A stretch of DNA of 64,000 bases from Eremophila alpestris peregrina (GCA_009792885.1 WMCF01000012.1:17745492-17809491); one strand, 5' to 3'; counted from the first letter of the stretch, positions 12,301 to 25,905 are shown. Notes: generated by a model not told the origin, from the letters alone. Translations and numbers: made by a program.

Positions 12301-15300
12301 AGGGAAAAAACAATATCAAGAAAAAAGCAGAACCACCAACAGCAATCTGTCACAGACAAAGTAAAAACAATCATCAATTGGGACTGATCAAGGAAAATTA
12401 TGGATCCAAATGAGAAAACATAATTCAACCAGACTTCCTGTATCACAACCTGCATTTGGAGATTAGATTTCCAACAGTTATGTTAAAGCAATTGATTTTA
12501 TGCTACTAACTGTTTATTTTACCAGAAACATGCTCCTCAAGACAGGGAAGCCATCCATGTACCAAGCTGTAACCTGTTTGCTTCACAGCTTGGAAAGAAT
12601 TCTCATTCACAACCACACAGAAAAACATACAAGAACTACACACATAATAAGAACTGAAAATTATGTCATTGCCCATGTGTATCAGTTCTTAGAATTTTTC
12701 CTCTTAAAAATTATATTCAAATTTTGTCAAGGTAACATTTAGAACTGCTACACAAAAAACACTGTGCTTCTTTGAAGCAGACAGACTAAAACAAATGTTT
12801 AAAAATAAAAGCCTAATGGCTTTTTAAGTAAATAAAAATTTGAAGCTTTTTGCACGACCCATCATATTTTACTTTTCTGTATAGCCTAACAGATCTTCTA
12901 GAAATACAAGACTGTCTGTGTGCAAACTGTGACAACTTGGAATGTACAGCACCATAGGTTGGGGCCAGGGGTGAGGGGAGAGGAAGGCAAAATATCACTT
13001 ACCTGGGCTTCTCTGACAAGCTGAGAAGAATCAGACAGACAGAAACCAATGGGTAATCCAACCTTTGCTGGGGTTTTGAACTTATCTCCTATCTTAAAGG
13101 GGACATCATCTAGGTAACTGAAAGGCCCTGAAATCAGAAGCAGAAATTGTGTTAAGAAAAAATAACCCCACAACTCATGGATTTCACACTTTCAATTCAG
13201 ACCCACACTGCTGTATTTGGGAGCAATTTTATCTCCACTGCAGCATCTACACCAGCTAACAACACAAGTGGAGTTTGAAGCTGTTTGGATCTCAGTGTCA
13301 CAGTTCAGTTTAGGGAGTTTGCTCAGAGTTTATTTCATGCCTAAATTCTAGCCCATAACTGTTAAGGAAGGGAAAAAAAAAAAAAAAAGCTCCATCATTT
13401 TTTGTCATATTCAGAACAGGTTTTAAAATTACTCAGTTTTAGAACAACTAAGACAAACTACAGTCCAGGTTTTGACATACAAGTACTAAGTAGCATTTGG
13501 ACAGAAGTGGTCACAAAGGTGAAGTGAAGAACCAAAGCCATTCCACTTTAAACAAAACACAGTGGAATACCAAGGCTATTTAGCACAGCAACTTCATTTT
13601 TGAAAGAAGGCAATCTTAACTTCATCAGGCCCCAAATCCGTTGGTTTTTTTTCTAGGATGACACTTTTCCTGCAAATTCACAAGGAAAAAGCACTTAGAG
13701 CTCAACCACCTCCAAGCAGTCAGACTATTTGTATGTTTTTCTTGAGTGACTGTGAAGAAGTTTGAGAAAACCCAAAATACAAACTAAACAGTTTTTCCAT
13801 TAACTGAAAGTGGCCTCTTGGATCACTGGTCTAAGCTTTTGGAATCACAGGCAAGGTTTCTGGCATGTTTGCCAATCTGAGAAGTTACTCTAGGCCTCAT
13901 TGTGACACAGATACAGAAAGACATTAGTGGTAACATCTAAGATGGTGTTCAGCGACCAAGCCCTTGCTTAGTGAACTGTGACTTGCTGTTTTTATCTGAT
14001 CCATTTTCATACTCAGATGGCAGTTTAAGTACTGTTTGTGTTCCCTCACAGTTGATTCATCTACAAGGCAGCCACAGACTCCCAAAGGCTGAGCAGCTTT
14101 CATAAACAAGAACATCCTGTCAATTTGCAGTTAAAGGCTTATAGGCTATCATTACTTGAGCTCTCGTACTATGCACACACTTGGTGGTCACAGAGTCCAG
14201 TTAGGACACTTTGTAATGATCAAGATGAAAACCTACATCCCACCTGCACATCCAAGATGAAAAAAAGTGTTCCAGGTAGAAAACAATATTTTCAGTGATC
14301 CTTACTGGGAATCACATATCCAAGCACTGCACAGCACAGCATTCAGACCAACAGCACCTCAATTGGCCAACACTACCACTCTTTGCAACGCAGCATCCAA
14401 GTCGTACTTGAGCTGACAATTCGAGGGCCTGATAGGCGAAAGCATTTGCTTATTCAGAAATAACAACTGTGGCAGGCTCTGCAGCCAGAGTGGTAAATCA
14501 TGACCAAGTCAAGAGACAACCATATCTGCCAAGTGCTGCTACCACAGTCTGCTCAGTCCCACTGGCACAAGTCCTTCTCTAAGCCAGATGATCCAAGGGC
14601 AGCAAGATAACCTCTCCACATGAATCTCCCAGCCCAAATTTCTCAGCATGCAAGTTCCTTGTCTTATTAGACCTATTGATAATATGCAGTGGGCACTTCT
14701 CCTTGCACAACAGCACCTGAAGCAGATACCAGCCACGGAGGGTACAAGCATAAACTTTGCTGTTTACACACCAGCAATCTTGTTTTGCACAGCAAATAAG
14801 AATACTAAGCACACCTAGACTAGCTAGCTGCCAGCTCAACCACAGAATCTTGACTAAGGAATAAAAAATTCTTAGTTTCACCCCAGTACACTGATTTTTT
14901 AATAACAACCCTTGCTATAACCTCATCCTGAATATAACAGTGAGAAAAAGCCCGTAAGTGTGTATTAAAAACACCTCAAATGGTTTAGGACACTTGATGG
15001 CAAAAAAGTCTGAGGCAAAACACCTTTGCACAGAGTTCAGTTTGTTCCAGCCCAATCAGAACAGTACTAGCCCAGTGAAGCTAAAATCTTATCCAGAAAG
15101 CCAAGAATCCCTTTCTTTTTGTCAGCGGATCACAGTGAACACACTAAGGAGGTAAAGGGTGCAAATTGTTTTACATGCCACATTCTAGAGCAGTAAAAAA
15201 AAACCTACACTAAAAAGGTATTATGAAAGACATTGTTACAACAGTCACATGTTCAAGTGAAACAACTTAAGTTTTTACCAAACTGTTATTTAGTAAGTCT

Positions 15301-17382
15301 GTTAGCCACTTCATCCTTGTATCAGTTAAAAGCATACAGAGAAATTTCTGAGACTATGCCTGGCAAAACTGTACTTGTCAGCCTGGTCCCTGGCACTGTG
15401 CTCTGTACTACATTCCTGGCACAACAAACTACTACAAGAGTAGGATTTCCCTCCACTTCAGTATAACTCATAGAAGTGTCCTTCAGTTTGGCACCAAAAT
15501 GGAAACACTTCAGGGAGAAAAAAAATAACACATAACAAAAAAACCCACAAAACAGTTACCAGTTATGAATGGGGAATGGTTTTGAAACCATTTTTTGAAA
15601 CTAAGTGAACTTAGTTGCTGTGGCCACACAAACCACTTACATAATTGTTGGAAATCAGAGTTAGAAAGCTTTGAAATTGTATAGCAACAGCAAAAATACA
15701 ACTGAAATATTTGAAGCATCCCACTTGGCATAACCAACACAGGAAAAGGGATTCCATTCCCTCCACTCATCCCTTGTGTTCCCATGTTCATCTCCATCTG
15801 AATACGGTCCTGAGCAACCTGCTCTAGGTGACCCTGCCAGGGGTTTGTACATGACAATCTGCAGATGTCCCTGCCAGCCTCAGCCATTCTGTGATTCAGT
15901 GACAGCTCTCTGACCTATTGTTGAATTAGCAGTTCAACAATAACCACAAGAGATACACCAACTATATTGACTGATTTCATCAGCCTGCCAGAGACATGGC
16001 ACTGAAGGCAGCCATGGGGATGGATGCTCTACAGTAAACCAAAACTCACTTAGTGAGATAACCCTGGAGAAGACTGAAACAACTGCCCTGCTGATCTCTA
16101 AAGACATAATTAAGACAAGGAAGTTGCTCCACTACTCAGAAACAGTACTGTAGCACTGTGATTAGAAACAGAGGGTACACAAAGGAGCAGAGAAGTTAAC
16201 CAGGCAGCTCACACCACCGTTTGTTTGGACCTAGTTATTTTGAAGCCAGGAGCATGTTCCACTATACCATACTGTTCTGGGAAATATTTAAGACATGTTG
16301 AATTCTTGCCCTGAGCAGCCTTTGCTAGTCTGATTAGGTGAGAAGAGGTGAAAAATAAAAACAGACATAAAAAACAAGCAGATGAGAGAGTTCATAGAGA
16401 CCATTTATAGACACAGGAGCAACTGCTGAATAACTGGCAACTACCAAATGAAAAAATTAATTGTCCTGCAACAGTGTCACTGGGTCACAGCAAAGGAGGA
16501 GACCATCTAAAAACGAAGTTTTGATAAGCTATTTTTATTAATCCTTAAGTCAGTATTTAAGTGAGACATTTCTTATTTTGTACTTCAACTCTACACCTGC
16601 AAGACTGAATAAAAAGCTCCAGGAAAAACTGAATTCCCCAGGATCCTTTCACTGGAAAAATTGTCCAGAAAGATCAAGGCTGAATTTCTAAAACCATTAG
16701 TTTTGACAGCCTGAAAAATTATGACTACTGATTTGAGGAAGCCACAAAGCTACTGAACTTTATTGCTCCACAGCAATATTAATTACACTCAAATTACACC
16801 CCATTTTCTAAAAAATAAGGATATTTCAGACAAATAACTTTTATGACACCAATCACCTGCATGACTTTATGCATCTCATAAGCAGAAGACAGAAAAATAA
16901 GGTCTCTTCTTCACCTGCCTTCTGAACCAGGGTAGTCCAATTTAGGAGAGAAGTTCACAGCTGAGCAAAAATGAAGGATAATTCAATGCTGTATTAAAAG
17001 CTTCACTTTCAATTTAATTTCTGATGTGACTTCCATAGGAAGCTGCTACAGATCTAGTGTCCACTTCAGCAAACACCAAAGCAGTTCAGCTTTGATTTTG
17101 AAGGGGAATGTGTTGTTCTGCCATGAAAGAACAGGGAACAGCCAGAGACTGATTTTCAGTTTAATCAGAGAACAGACGAACACAGCATCAGCAAACAACT
17201 ATGCAAGAAAGAAGCCAAGGCACTTCATTCCTAACAAAAAACTACTCAGAGGCTAAACAGATTAGTCTCAATGAACTGTCTAGGCTAGTCAGCAGCAATT
17301 AGTAGGATTCATCCTGTTGATAAGACAAGGATGCCAAATTTCACTTACCATGAGAATCGGATCCCAACTTCTTAGAAGCCAT
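3258..17382 (-). CDS. UBAP1: UBAP1, ubiquitin-associated protein 1 (whole coding span, six coding exons)
   Basis: UBAP1 is an ESCRT-I subunit that works on endosomes to sort ubiquitinated membrane receptors into multivesicular bodies. Joining 17382-17349, 13127-13003, 11149-10226, 6397-6200, 4875-4774 and 3395-3258 on the minus strand gives one open frame of 506 codons plus stop, close to the roughly 502 aa of the mammalian protein. The N-terminal part (about residues 14-60, FSYLDDVPF then GDKFKTPAKVGLPIGF) is the UMA domain that docks on ESCRT-I. A long, mostly disordered middle contains the conserved acidic FECEEDPFD patch. The C-terminus (about 392-506) is the overlapping double UBA (SOUBA) module that binds ubiquitin, with MGY at 407-409 and MGF at 475-477. 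All introns are GT-AG and the frame is intact. Identity comes from recalled similarity to vertebrate UBAP1, and I have no real doubt about it. Confidence 0.97.
3396..4773 (-). other. UBAP1: UBAP1 intron between last two coding exons
   Basis: A 1.4 kb GT-AG intron in phase 0. I see no recognisable repeat or internal exon; the open frames inside it are short and unlike any known protein. Confidence 0.85.
4774..4875 (-). CDS. UBAP1: UBAP1 coding exon 5 (inter-UBA helix)
   Basis: A 102-nt exon encoding residues 428-461, VLDYLFAHGQLCEKGFDPLL to HQCSEEK, in phase 0. The acceptor is CCACAG at 4876-4881 and the donor is AAG|GTGAGA at 4774/4773. It completes the first UBA and begins the second, which share a helix in the SOUBA fold. 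It is nearly identical to the mammalian sequence. Confidence 0.95.
4876..6199 (-). other. UBAP1: UBAP1 intron between coding exons 4 and 5
   Basis: A 1.3 kb GT-AG intron separating the two halves of the SOUBA module. A 132-codon open frame on the minus strand at 5488-5886 has no recognisable homology and looks like chance. No repeat was recognised. Confidence 0.85.
6200..6397 (-). CDS. UBAP1: UBAP1 coding exon 4 (first UBA domain)
   Basis: A 198-nt exon encoding residues 362-427, VTHQNFAVSK to GQNIDQ, phase 0 at both ends. The acceptor follows a pyrimidine-rich tract at 6398-6408 and the donor is CAG|GTAAGAG at 6200/6199. It contains the first UBA helix set, LSPSERHCVETVVNMGYS, with the ubiquitin-contacting MGY loop at residues 407-409. 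The stretch before it (TKWLGSLAAELQQG) is slightly longer than the corresponding mammalian linker as I recall it. Confidence 0.95.
6398..10225 (-). other. UBAP1: UBAP1 intron between coding exons 3 and 4
   Basis: A 3.8 kb GT-AG intron, phase 0. It is AT-rich with scattered A/T runs and no recognisable transposable element, RNA gene or extra exon. Confidence 0.85.
10226..11149 (-). CDS. UBAP1: UBAP1 coding exon 3 (large central exon)
   Basis: This 924-nt exon encodes residues 54-361, from YDFSLEKKTIEWAEDIKK to ESSQSTSTT. The acceptor follows a strong pyrimidine tract of roughly 50 nt at 11152-11203, including a 12-base T run in the minus sense. The donor is ACG|GTAAAC at 10226/10225, phase 0. 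A charged, probably coiled-coil segment opens the exon, followed by Ser/Pro-rich disordered sequence, the acidic ADFECEEDPFD patch and the conserved block [20 protein letters not shown]. Open frame continues into the introns at both ends, but conservation and splice sites set these limits. A three-residue EIH insertion after NIL appears absent from the human protein as I recall it. Confidence 0.96.
11150..13002 (-). other. UBAP1: UBAP1 intron between coding exons 2 and 3
   Basis: A 1.85 kb GT-AG intron, phase 0. A strong pyrimidine tract (minus sense) precedes the acceptor at 11150. I see nothing else of note. Confidence 0.85.
13003..13127 (-). CDS. UBAP1: UBAP1 coding exon 2 (UMA domain)
   Basis: A 125-nt exon with a CAG acceptor just above 13127 and a CAG|GTAAGTG donor at 13003/13002. 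It completes Gly12 and runs to residue 53, ending LVREAQ, in phase 0. It carries nearly all of the UMA domain, including YLDDVPFKIGDKFKTPAKVG, the conserved ESCRT-I binding region. The introns on either side are about 4.2 kb and 1.85 kb. Confidence 0.96.
13128..17348 (-). other. UBAP1: UBAP1 intron between coding exons 1 and 2
   Basis: A 4.2 kb GT-AG intron, phase 1. It contains a 16-base A run at 13373-13388 and a short CR1 LINE 3' end at about 15803-15900. No coding sequence was recognised. Confidence 0.85.
15803..15900 (+). mobile_element. CR1 LINE 3'-end fragment
   Basis: The sequence follows the CR1 tail on the plus strand: the CTGCTCTAGGTGACCCTGCC block, then CAGATGTCCCTGCCAGCCTC, then the terminal CCATTCTGTGATTC motif. 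CR1 is the dominant avian LINE and 5'-truncated copies ending in this ATTCTRTGATTC-type tail are typical. It is short, diverged and inactive. Confidence 0.75.
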
Positions 17383-17389
17383 TTAGAAC
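17349..17389 (-). CDS. UBAP1: UBAP1 exon 2: first coding exon with start codon
   Basis: A 41-nt exon with an AG acceptor at 17391-17390 and a GTAAGT donor beginning at 17348. The start codon is at 17382-17380. An in-frame TAA lies immediately before the ATG, so the reading frame cannot extend upstream, which fixes the start. It encodes MASKKLGSDSH plus the first base of the next Gly codon (phase 1). The seven exon bases before the ATG are 5' UTR. Because the exon starts so close to the ATG, at least one non-coding upstream exon is needed, most likely in the CpG island near 35.2 kb. Confidence 0.93.
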
Positions 17390-20300
17390 CTGAAAAACAT
17401 TTTAAAACAGCTTGAACAACTTTGTATATGTAGCACAGAGCGAGTCTATGCAGTTCCAGAGTCTTATCTCTAGGTTATGGAACACATTGCAGACACCTGA
17501 TGTGCCTGTTCCCAAGACAGATAAGCGAACATATTTTTTAGCCTTGAAACCAATTGAGCAGACAAATAACTTAGCCCAGAGTCTGCCAATTGAAATAGCA
17601 TAATTAAAAACAAGAAAGCCCAAACCAAAACAGCAAACAGCCAAGACACAACCAGGTTGATCAGGAAGACAGACAGTTACAGATCACAGCACTCAGAGGT
17701 CACTCTGTTCCAGCCTCATGAAGTACACCCTGCCACCCCTGGCATTAAGAATAGCTCTTCCTACTGGAAATACCACACTGATCCTCTTCAGTTTAATCCC
17801 TACTGCTCTAAAAAAGGGATACTACCGTTCTGGGTACACAATCAGTTAGCCAGCCACTCATCTAGACACACTGGGCAATACATAACACAGGTATAAAATA
17901 AATGATACCATGAGGAAGATATGTTGGATACACACAAGAAACCAATGAGAACAGTCTCCACCCACTGCCCACAACATTTAGCAACAACTTTTAAAATTTG
18001 GATGCAAATCCTTCATGGCCAAGATGTTAAACACAGAAGTGTCTAGCCAGTTTTTAACAGAGAGTAGGCCTGCCTCACAAAAAGAGTTAAAGACAGAATT
18101 AGCTGTCAGCTAAAACTCTGCTCCAGGATGCTTATGGTATACTCAATAACATGGGGGTTTTGCTAGATTAGAAGTACATCACAAGGTCTATCTCAACCCA
18201 CCATAGCATAACTCAGAGTAACTGATTTTATTTGTAAGTGCTCCTTGTAACATTGTGCATGACAAAGACTTAGAGTTGCCCTTTGCCTCAGAAGTTCTCC
18301 AGCCCACAGACTGAAATGCCCAACAGCTGTTCTTCAAAACCATGGAGGTCTTTGGTGCATCCCCACAGACAGCAGAGCACAACAACATGGGGCAGATCTA
18401 ACATTCATGCCCATCATTCCCTAGTCAAGGGCTCTTGGGCTCACTGTTCTGACTGCAGATCCCAACTGCAAACATTATGTATTAAAGGATGGTGAGGATT
18501 ACACAGCTTAGCTATTTCCTCCTTGCTGCTGCTGGCAGGACTGGGGACAAGAAAAGCCAGTTTCAAGTACTCTAGGAAAGGTCACTTTTGTGGTACAAAG
18601 ATCCCTTTCAACATTATGTTGAAGTCAACAGGTGAAACAGTCCAGGCTAATGGGAATCCTACACAAAGCTAAAGCCAAAGCTGTACAAAGATGAACCACA
18701 TGCAACCAGACTTAGTGAGACACAGTGGGCAGATGCTGGGCCATGGGGAAGTGAGTCATGCTGGGCAAGTCCAGGTGCACACTGCACATAAAAACTGTGT
18801 GTCATCCTGCTCAATGTTTGTCAGGTTCTTTTCAGAACTCACCAATCTCTCTTGGCAGTGCTATTATGTCTGAAACTATTCCACTAAGCCAGAAACTGGT
18901 TCTGGCACCTGGTTCTCAGAAACAAACAAAACGTTAAGGCTTTAAAGACGGAGAGAAAAGGAGGTGAAACAGTGCCAGGTCTGCCATACAAGGAAGGATG
19001 TCAAGGGCAAAGCCACCAGACTACCCAGCAGAGCTGCATGTCAACCACTGGAGCTGAACAAGCCTCACCGGTCCCAGTGCCCACACTGCAGACAACAGCA
19101 CATGAAATAGCTGCACTTTCAGACCCAGGTTTCACTGCCAGACAAGCTGCTGTGTTGGTAGTTCCTCTGTGTGAGAGTACCAATAAAGTCATCAACTGGA
19201 TTTGTTCTTAGTGAAAAAGCAAGGTGGCATGAAATCATACAGCCTTCACATCCTCACCAGTCCTTTGTCACTGGAGACTGCACAGCACTGCGTGCAAGCA
19301 CTGCCCACTCTCACTGAACTTGGGACAAAGCCTTTACACACCTCTTTTAATTCTTCAGAGTCCTTTTTTCTAGTTACTACTTCAAACTGAAAAGAGGATT
19401 TTTTAGAGAATCATTTTTTAGAGGATTTTGGAAACTTCTGATTAGAGAAAGTAACCTCACTTTGCCAGCTTAAGTTGATAAGGGGGTTTGCTCAAGGCAG
19501 CACCTGTTACTGCTCCAAGGACATGAGAGACAATGTTCATAAATCCCAACAAGACAAAACTGCACATCCAGCTTCCAAGGAGTTTTGCAGTAGCCTATCA
19601 TGCTGGAGCTGCATAAAGTCTCAGTGCCACCCCACAAAAGATATATATTTATCTTGCTTTTGCTGCCAATCCTGTAGTAAAGTCCTAATGCTGACCTGGT
19701 GTCTGCTTTAACTTCCAAGAAATATAATTCTTCTGCTATTTGCAACACCTCAATTAACCACAGAACTAGCTAAGGTACATCAGCAGCAAGCTAGTCATGA
19801 AATGGATCACTTCCAGAGCCAGTCACTTTAGATTCACATAGCATTTGGGTTTATATCACACAGGTCTTGCTGATGCACTGTGAGTGTGCACTTATAAAGA
19901 CACCATTACTAAAGAAGGCACTTGTCAGCAAACAAAACTGTTAAGCACCACACACACTAACACAAGAACAGGCTGCCAGCCACCTTTCATCACTCCCTTC
20001 CAAAATAAGGTTTAATTAAAATAGTGTCTTATGACTAATCAGATTTGACAGGCTAGTCAGGGACTACTGTTACAACCATGTTGCTGTTGCTCTGTTCTCC
20101 CGGCTGGGAAAACCCTTGCATCCAGTTAGGGGGTTACTCATGTTGTTACTATGATTCTGCACATTATCTGAATATTAATTACTGTGCAGTAAAGGTTTGC
20201 TAATTTTTTAATTTTTGCTAACACTCATTTTGAAAAAGAAATTGAAATCTGGACTGCTTCCAAATCTGATTTATTCCAAATCAGATGATGGACAAGTGCA

Positions 20301-23300
20301 ACCCTATCACTGCTCCCTTTGATCTCCACATGCCAGAACAAAATGCTGAAGGGCATTGGTGGTAACAGCACATGGTGCCATGGATTTTGGCCCGACACTT
20401 CACTACACATGGTAAATTGACAGAGGACAAAAAAACGTTTTCAATACTTTTCCTGCTCTAGAGGAACCAGTTACCTGCATAGTACTACAGGTTGTTCTTA
20501 CAGCCACCTACAAGCTCTCTTCCATAAATGCAGACCTCCCTAGCCTCTCTTCCTTGTTCTTGGTCCTGGCCAACTCCCCATGAAGAAGATCAGGGCTGCA
20601 ATTAGCTAAAAGTTATAAGGAACTGAAGCAACCTGAAATGAACTCCCCTCCATTCATCTGTATAATTTTTTACTTAGTAACACTGGGGCAGCATGTCAGC
20701 ATTCTTAAAACCAGCCAGTCAGAGGAACATAGTGCAGCAAGAGCTCAGTATGAGGGCAGAGGACCTCAGAGCAATCATGACAGAAGGGATGGGGGGACAA
20801 CCACAACAACAACACAAAGATGCAGAAACAGAAGTGGGAAGGCAAAATTGATGACAGCCACAACTAGCTCAGAGAGATGACGAGCTGGAATGGCTTGAAG
20901 AGACAGAGGTGACCAAGGCAATTCACTGGGCACATCATCACTTAAACCTGATTTACATTTAGTTGTGCTGCCAGTCAAGGAGAACACAGAAAAGCATGAT
21001 TTGGTGCAAGAAGGCAATGCCAACGGCAGAGTCTCATCAACAGAAAAGAAAACAAAAATATTACAAAGAGTGACTCATGAAGAGCTTCTCGGAAGTTGGG
21101 TGATTTTTTGCTATTATTTCAATGTTTCTTCTACTTTGCCTTGACTTTACATCTTCATTCCTTTTCTTCTGAAGGAGTTCTGATTAGACAAGTTGGAAGT
21201 ATCCTACCACTAATGATACCTGTAATTGCTTTATTCATGATAACTCAAACCAATTTAAATATTTGGCAAGAAGAACTGGACTCTTGCTGCTATATTCCTG
21301 AGTTTGGGGTGCAAACATGTCTAGATTCCAGACCATGTGAATTCTCTGAAGTAATTTCCACCTAAAATTCAGATACATGAAAAATTAATAACGTATGGGT
21401 GAAAGGACACCAAAATGCCTCCAGTTATCAACCATAATCAAACCAGCATATCTATGATTTTCAGGGAAAGAGACCTGATCTTGCAATTTCCATTTTACCT
21501 GCTAATACATGTGTAGTCTACACATCACCACGGCTGCACCACTCAGTCTGAAAACTACAAAAACAAAAGCTTGAAAAAGTAAAAAAAAAAATTCCTGACT
21601 GTATTACATTAATGCACTACTGATTTTGCAGTAAAGAAAAAAGTAAAAATCACTTTTATACAAATGACTGGTTTCTAATGGTCACAGGTGTTCAAAATTT
21701 AGACAGCATTTTCAGTTTTCACTGTACCTACTTGTTCCAGTGAAAGGCTGAAACCAACATCAGGATTATATATAGCTTCAAACAGCAAAAATAGAAGTCA
21801 ACAGGGCCTGTTGCTAAGACAAAACTATAGTTAAGTTTCTCATACCAAAGCTTCATCTCTGTAAGTGTTCAACCGCTGTTACATAGCTCAGATATCTTAC
21901 AACCTTTCTCAGCAAAAAGCTGGTAAGTTCACTACAGTACAAAACAGATTCCATGCTTTTACTGCAGTACCCAAATAGATGACATCACCCCAAAACCTGC
22001 AGCAATTGCTTCTGCTTTGTACCTCTAAGAGTTCTACAAACAAGAGCACATGGAGGTACTTCCTTCCCAATAAAGCACAATGATGTTGAGCCACTGGTAA
22101 CAGCTCTCTGGATAAAGTTGTAAAACTACATGTGATGTAACTGTAACTCCCCCACAGCACCCCCTTGCCACCAAAAACCAAAACCCCAAATTAAGCAAAG
22201 CAACAATAAAAAATCAAACAAAAAACCAAAGCCAAAATACCCCAAGATTCCCGAACCAAAAACCCACAAAGGAAAGAAAAAAACCCTACCTCGTTCACCA
22301 GTCCTAACAGAAAAGTAAGTTCTAACTTTATCAACAGTAATTCCTCTTAATTGCTACCACAATCTAGGAGATACAAGAAATTAAATTTCTTGGTCAATTT
22401 TAAGATCAGCAAAAACAAAACAAACCCTCCTTGAAGCCAACATTCCTATGAAGCTGCTATCCAATTTTCAAGGGGCACCAGTTAAAACAAATCTAATGAT
22501 ATCTTCATCTTATGGGATACAAGTGGTCATTATCCTACATTTAACCATTCAGAGTAGGACTTACGCTGACAAGTAGGGGCTTGAGGAAGGAAAGTGTGAG
22601 GTATCCCTGCTGCATACATATCCCATGAATCAACAGTCCAAGCAGCTGTGATGAGAGACCTAGAAGAACTGCCTACATCAAACTAATGCAGCTTGTTATT
22701 ACTGGTGCAGTGACTGAGGGGCAGAGGGACAGGAACAAATAAAATGACACTTTCTACAGCATTTTTCAAATACATGGGTAGGAAGGAAAGGGAGAAAAGA
22801 CCCTGAAGAACAGGACTGTGTGCAGATCACATTACTGGATTACAACACAACACTAGTGATGGCCACAACATTCATTATAGAGTTTTGCATGCAGATGTTC
22901 GATTGCATCTTCCTAGCAGTGATAAACATCAGGAGATACTGATTCTTCAAACTGTGCCATTGCTTAACATGACATAGTGGGCAATCAGGACCTCTCTGTT
23001 GGCAGCTTCCACATGGTCTCAAGAGAGGCACAGCATCTCTCTGTCATTCCATATGGATGCATGGCACTGACATCAGACAACCTGCAGTTCCAGTTATCCT
23101 CATGTCACATCCCACTTTGGTCATTAAAGACACTGGACCTGTTATAAGCACATACTGGTTTGGCTGGTTAAGGATTTATGGTTCGTAACTGACAACAGAC
23201 AGCTCCATTCCTCTTTTAAGATCCTGACTATGTGTTTGAAACATAAGGCAATTTGCCATACACTTCATCCAGAAATCAGGGACAACCCTACAATGGCTGT

Positions 23301-25664
23301 GGAAATGAAGCACACTAATACACCAATTTTTTAGTCACTTTGTGACTTAGCAGCCATAGAGGTTTCCAACACAGCTGAAGTTTATACACCACACAAACCT
23401 CTAGAAATACAAGTTTCACAGGCCACAGCACAAGGAAACAGAAAGGTACCTATAAGCAGTCCTGTGGTCAAAGCAGAGCAGGGCAGGCTTTTCCTTTGGC
23501 CAGACAATGACATGTCAAACAACAGCATGGAAGATGCACCTATTCTAAATTAACATGTAACTGTGGCAGCAAATGGGTGACCTTTGTAAAAGGACTCTTT
23601 CCAGAAAACTCAATCCTGTCACAAGAAAAAACCATCTGCAACAAACATCTAAGGCTGGACTAATTTCCAGACTCTGGAAACTCGGGCATAGTGCAGGGTC
23701 TGTTCATCCAAGAGCAGATGTGGATTTCAGAGTGCAGTTTAGTGATTTTTACCCAAGTTATTTACAGATCATATAAACAAAACAACTGAGAGAAAAGAAA
23801 TGTGTTTTCTTCTTTTTTTTTTTTTTTTTACTTCAAGGTCAGCTTTGCTAATCTACAAATTAAAACACCATCAAAGAAAAGAACAGTTAACTAGAAACAG
23901 AGGACTAACTTCCGCTCCTTGAGACACAAAAGAAACAAGACAGAAATTTGAGAGATAAAAATATAAATGTACCATGCAATTCCTACATTTTAGGGAAAAA
24001 GTGAAAAAAAAGATTATCCAGGACTCATACCAGCAATGAGGGTTACAATAATCTCAATGCAGTAATGAAACAAGTCCCAAATTCGATGAGCAGAGCAACT
24101 GTTTTTAACTGCTATTTTCCCATATCTTTAGTTTGGATATCCACCAGTTTTAAGAGTTTGAAACTGTCAGATGGTAAGCATCTGGTAACTGTCAACAAAT
24201 GCAACTACTTCAGCTTAATTACCATAAGATTTCATACTACTACAAAACAGTCAATTTTTTTCTAAGCTATCTTAGCACTAACCAGAGCCAGACATGTGCA
24301 TTAACTTTCCTCGTTAATCACAGCACTTTAGAAGAAAGCTAATATTTCAACAAAACCCTTCTTGAGTGAGAGAGACTGCTAATTACTAGTTTCAACAACA
24401 AAACAGCCCACTTACTCTGTTCTTTTGGTAACGATGCATGAAAAAGCAGTGGGAGATCCTGCACATTTAGAATGTATGCCGGCAACCCAGAATATCGTAA
24501 ACTAATTAAAATGCTGCTCTATTTGTTGCAGTGGTACTTCAACATGCAACAAGCTGATTCTGAAGGACTTGAGTATTATTAACACTTCAGACTTGTCCCA
24601 GTTATGAATGAGAGCTAGACAGACACTCTCAAAATTATGCCAGCACAACAGAGTAAAACAGCTTTTAATCCATTAGTCACAACATACTCTTTTTAAATTC
24701 AAAAATAACAGAATCTCTGCAGTTTCAAGCTTCTTGTTCTTATAATCTTTAACCAAGACAGGTAACAGGTAGCTGATTTGGTATTACTTAGAAATAAGTT
24801 CAACACTGTTGACCCTACCAGGACCGTCTCCAATACCAACACAAAACCTCAAACTATTCTGATACATAAAGCTATTTGTAGTCATTATTTTTCAATATTT
24901 ATTAACCAAAGCTTAATTAATTTAAATACATTACAACAAATTACTAATTAAAAAACCATTCTAAGGAAAGCCATAAGGTTGTCATCTTTTCCCAGTTAAA
25001 ACTCAGAAATTCTAACATTTGTTGATAATTATGGTTTTGGTTATAAATTTGGTGAAATATTAACACTTACAGAATTACTTTAATGAAGTAAACAAATGAA
25101 AAATCTATCAAAAAACCAAGTTGGCCAAAAATGGAAAAATTAAATCTGCCAGCAGGTCAAACATCACTTGCAATTCCATGTACTTGATCTCAGTCAAAAT
25201 ATGTGCATCATGCACTGTACAAGAATAATGAGAACAGTGTTGTACTACTATAGATGCATCAATTTTTCCTTTTATACTTGGGTCACATGCACTACCCACT
25301 CTTACCACACATTTAATATCTTCCCAGCAACATTCAGCCTGGTAATGACAGAAAAAAATAACCTATTACATTAACTATTCCACCTCCAAACAACCCTGCC
25401 TGTCCTGCAGCAAGCAGGCTGGAACACTGATATTCGGCATGGGGAGCCACTGTTTCAGACCCCGACTGCACACTCAGCCCAAGCCGTTTGAATACACATC
25501 AGGCCAACAACAGCCTTCTCCCATTCCTGAAAGGATCTCTCCCATCATGTTGTTAAAACATTTCTGCCATCTGATATTCCTGATTCCCACTAAAACATCT
25601 TATTTCTCTCAACTAAAAGAGCCACATTCTAAGAATAGAAAATCCCTGCAAACTCACTTGAGGA

Positions 25665-25905
25665 AGATTCAATCGTGGAACGTTCTGAGTTGGAAGTGAC
25701 CTTCAAAGATGAACTAGTCCACACACTCTGTCACAGGCAAGGATATCTTTTTTTCTATCAAGTTGCTCAAAGCCCTATCCAACCTGTCCTGGAACACCCC
25801 CAGGGATGAGTTATCCACAGCTTCCCAGGGCAACCTGTTAAGTTCCGTATCTTCGTTTCTTCCTTATGTTCAGTCTCAATCTTCCTTCTTTTCAGTTTCA
25901 TCTGT
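25665..25905 (-). mobile_element. CR1 LINE 3'-end fragment
   Basis: Reading the plus strand gives the reverse complement of a CR1 tail: GAGTTGGAAGTGACCTTCAA, then GTTGCTCAAAGCCCTATCCA, then CAGGGATGAGTTATCCACAG and the GGGCAACCTGTT block. The 3' tail is at the low-coordinate end. It is diverged, about 240 bp long and has no coding capacity. A solo LTR begins about 365 bp away. Confidence 0.8.
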